Both the position numbers and the translations under genes were made by a program. A stretch of DNA of 31,672 nt from Plakobranchus ocellatus (Eukaryota; Mollusca; Gastropoda; Plakobranchidae), in NCBI GenBank assembly GCA_019648995.1, contig BLXT01003003.1, positions 1,836,862 through 1,868,533 on the forward strand. The letters are read 5' to 3'. Of the stretch, positions 31,664 through 31,672 are shown in pieces. The notes below the pieces were generated by a model. That model did not search any database, was not told the DNA's origin, and worked only from the letters and a program-made list of their open reading frames with translations. How positions within the stretch are numbered: position 1 is the stretch's first letter; every line of letters starts with the position of its first letter.

Positions 31664-31672
31664 CCCCCCCCC
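31664..31672 (+). repeat. C homopolymer at the window edge
   Basis: The last nine bases are all C. It may be the start of a longer homopolymer or a contig edge; it cannot be judged from this side alone. Confidence 0.7.

Noticed and set aside
1..31672. CRISPR array, bacterial operon or phage
   Set aside because: No spaced direct repeats, Shine-Dalgarno sites or dense intact genes; introns and eukaryotic transposons are present.

Overview
This window looks like AT-rich, intron-bearing metazoan DNA. It is most likely from a marine invertebrate (a lophotrochozoan is a guess), judging by the transposon mix: Merlin, two kinds of Mutator-like transposase, piggyBac, an RNase H-bearing LINE, a tRNA-derived SINE and a solo LTR. 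No bacterial features (operons, Shine-Dalgarno sites, long intact ORFs) are present. No host gene could be recognised with confidence; almost every protein-like stretch is a decayed mobile element. All identifications are by eye from motifs, with no database search.

Layout. 0-6.8 kb: two broken Merlin transposases on the minus strand (1086-2368 and 4487-5399), with a local cluster of GCGGGCCAACG-type motifs around the first. 6.8-7.8 kb: a tRNA-derived SINE, then a palindrome-rich dispersed repeat abutting a strict 39-bp minisatellite. 8.1-15.4 kb: four transposase-derived bodies, all on the minus strand: a MULE/ZSWIM-type core (8126-8950) with its probable N-terminal part at 10.1-10.27 kb, an HGKG/CFC-type transposon protein remnant (10588-11030), a second MULE with a C2H2-like finger (11880-12954), and a transposase of the other Mutator-like class (14053-15415).

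17.28-19.0 kb: a LINE insertion whose 5' part is inverted, bounded by a 10-bp target-site duplication, which is a textbook twin-priming product. Three shorter copies of its 3' tail lie downstream, and the SINE at 6.9 kb carries a related tail. 20.3-22.8 kb: a possible plus-strand exon and an unrecognised, apparently spliced minus-strand coding region that has been split by a 1269-bp solo LTR (5-bp target duplication). 23.2-24.1 kb: a piggyBac pseudogene.

24.2-31.67 kb: no gene I can support beyond a weak BTB-like fragment near the right end. It holds a 561-bp tandem duplication, a 145-bp tandem duplication, microsatellite tracts and a cluster of the palindromic octamer TAGGCCTA. The window ends in a run of C. 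The most informative signals are the LINE/SINE tail partnership, the dated insertion structures (twin priming, solo LTR), and the minisatellite built almost wholly from two hairpins.
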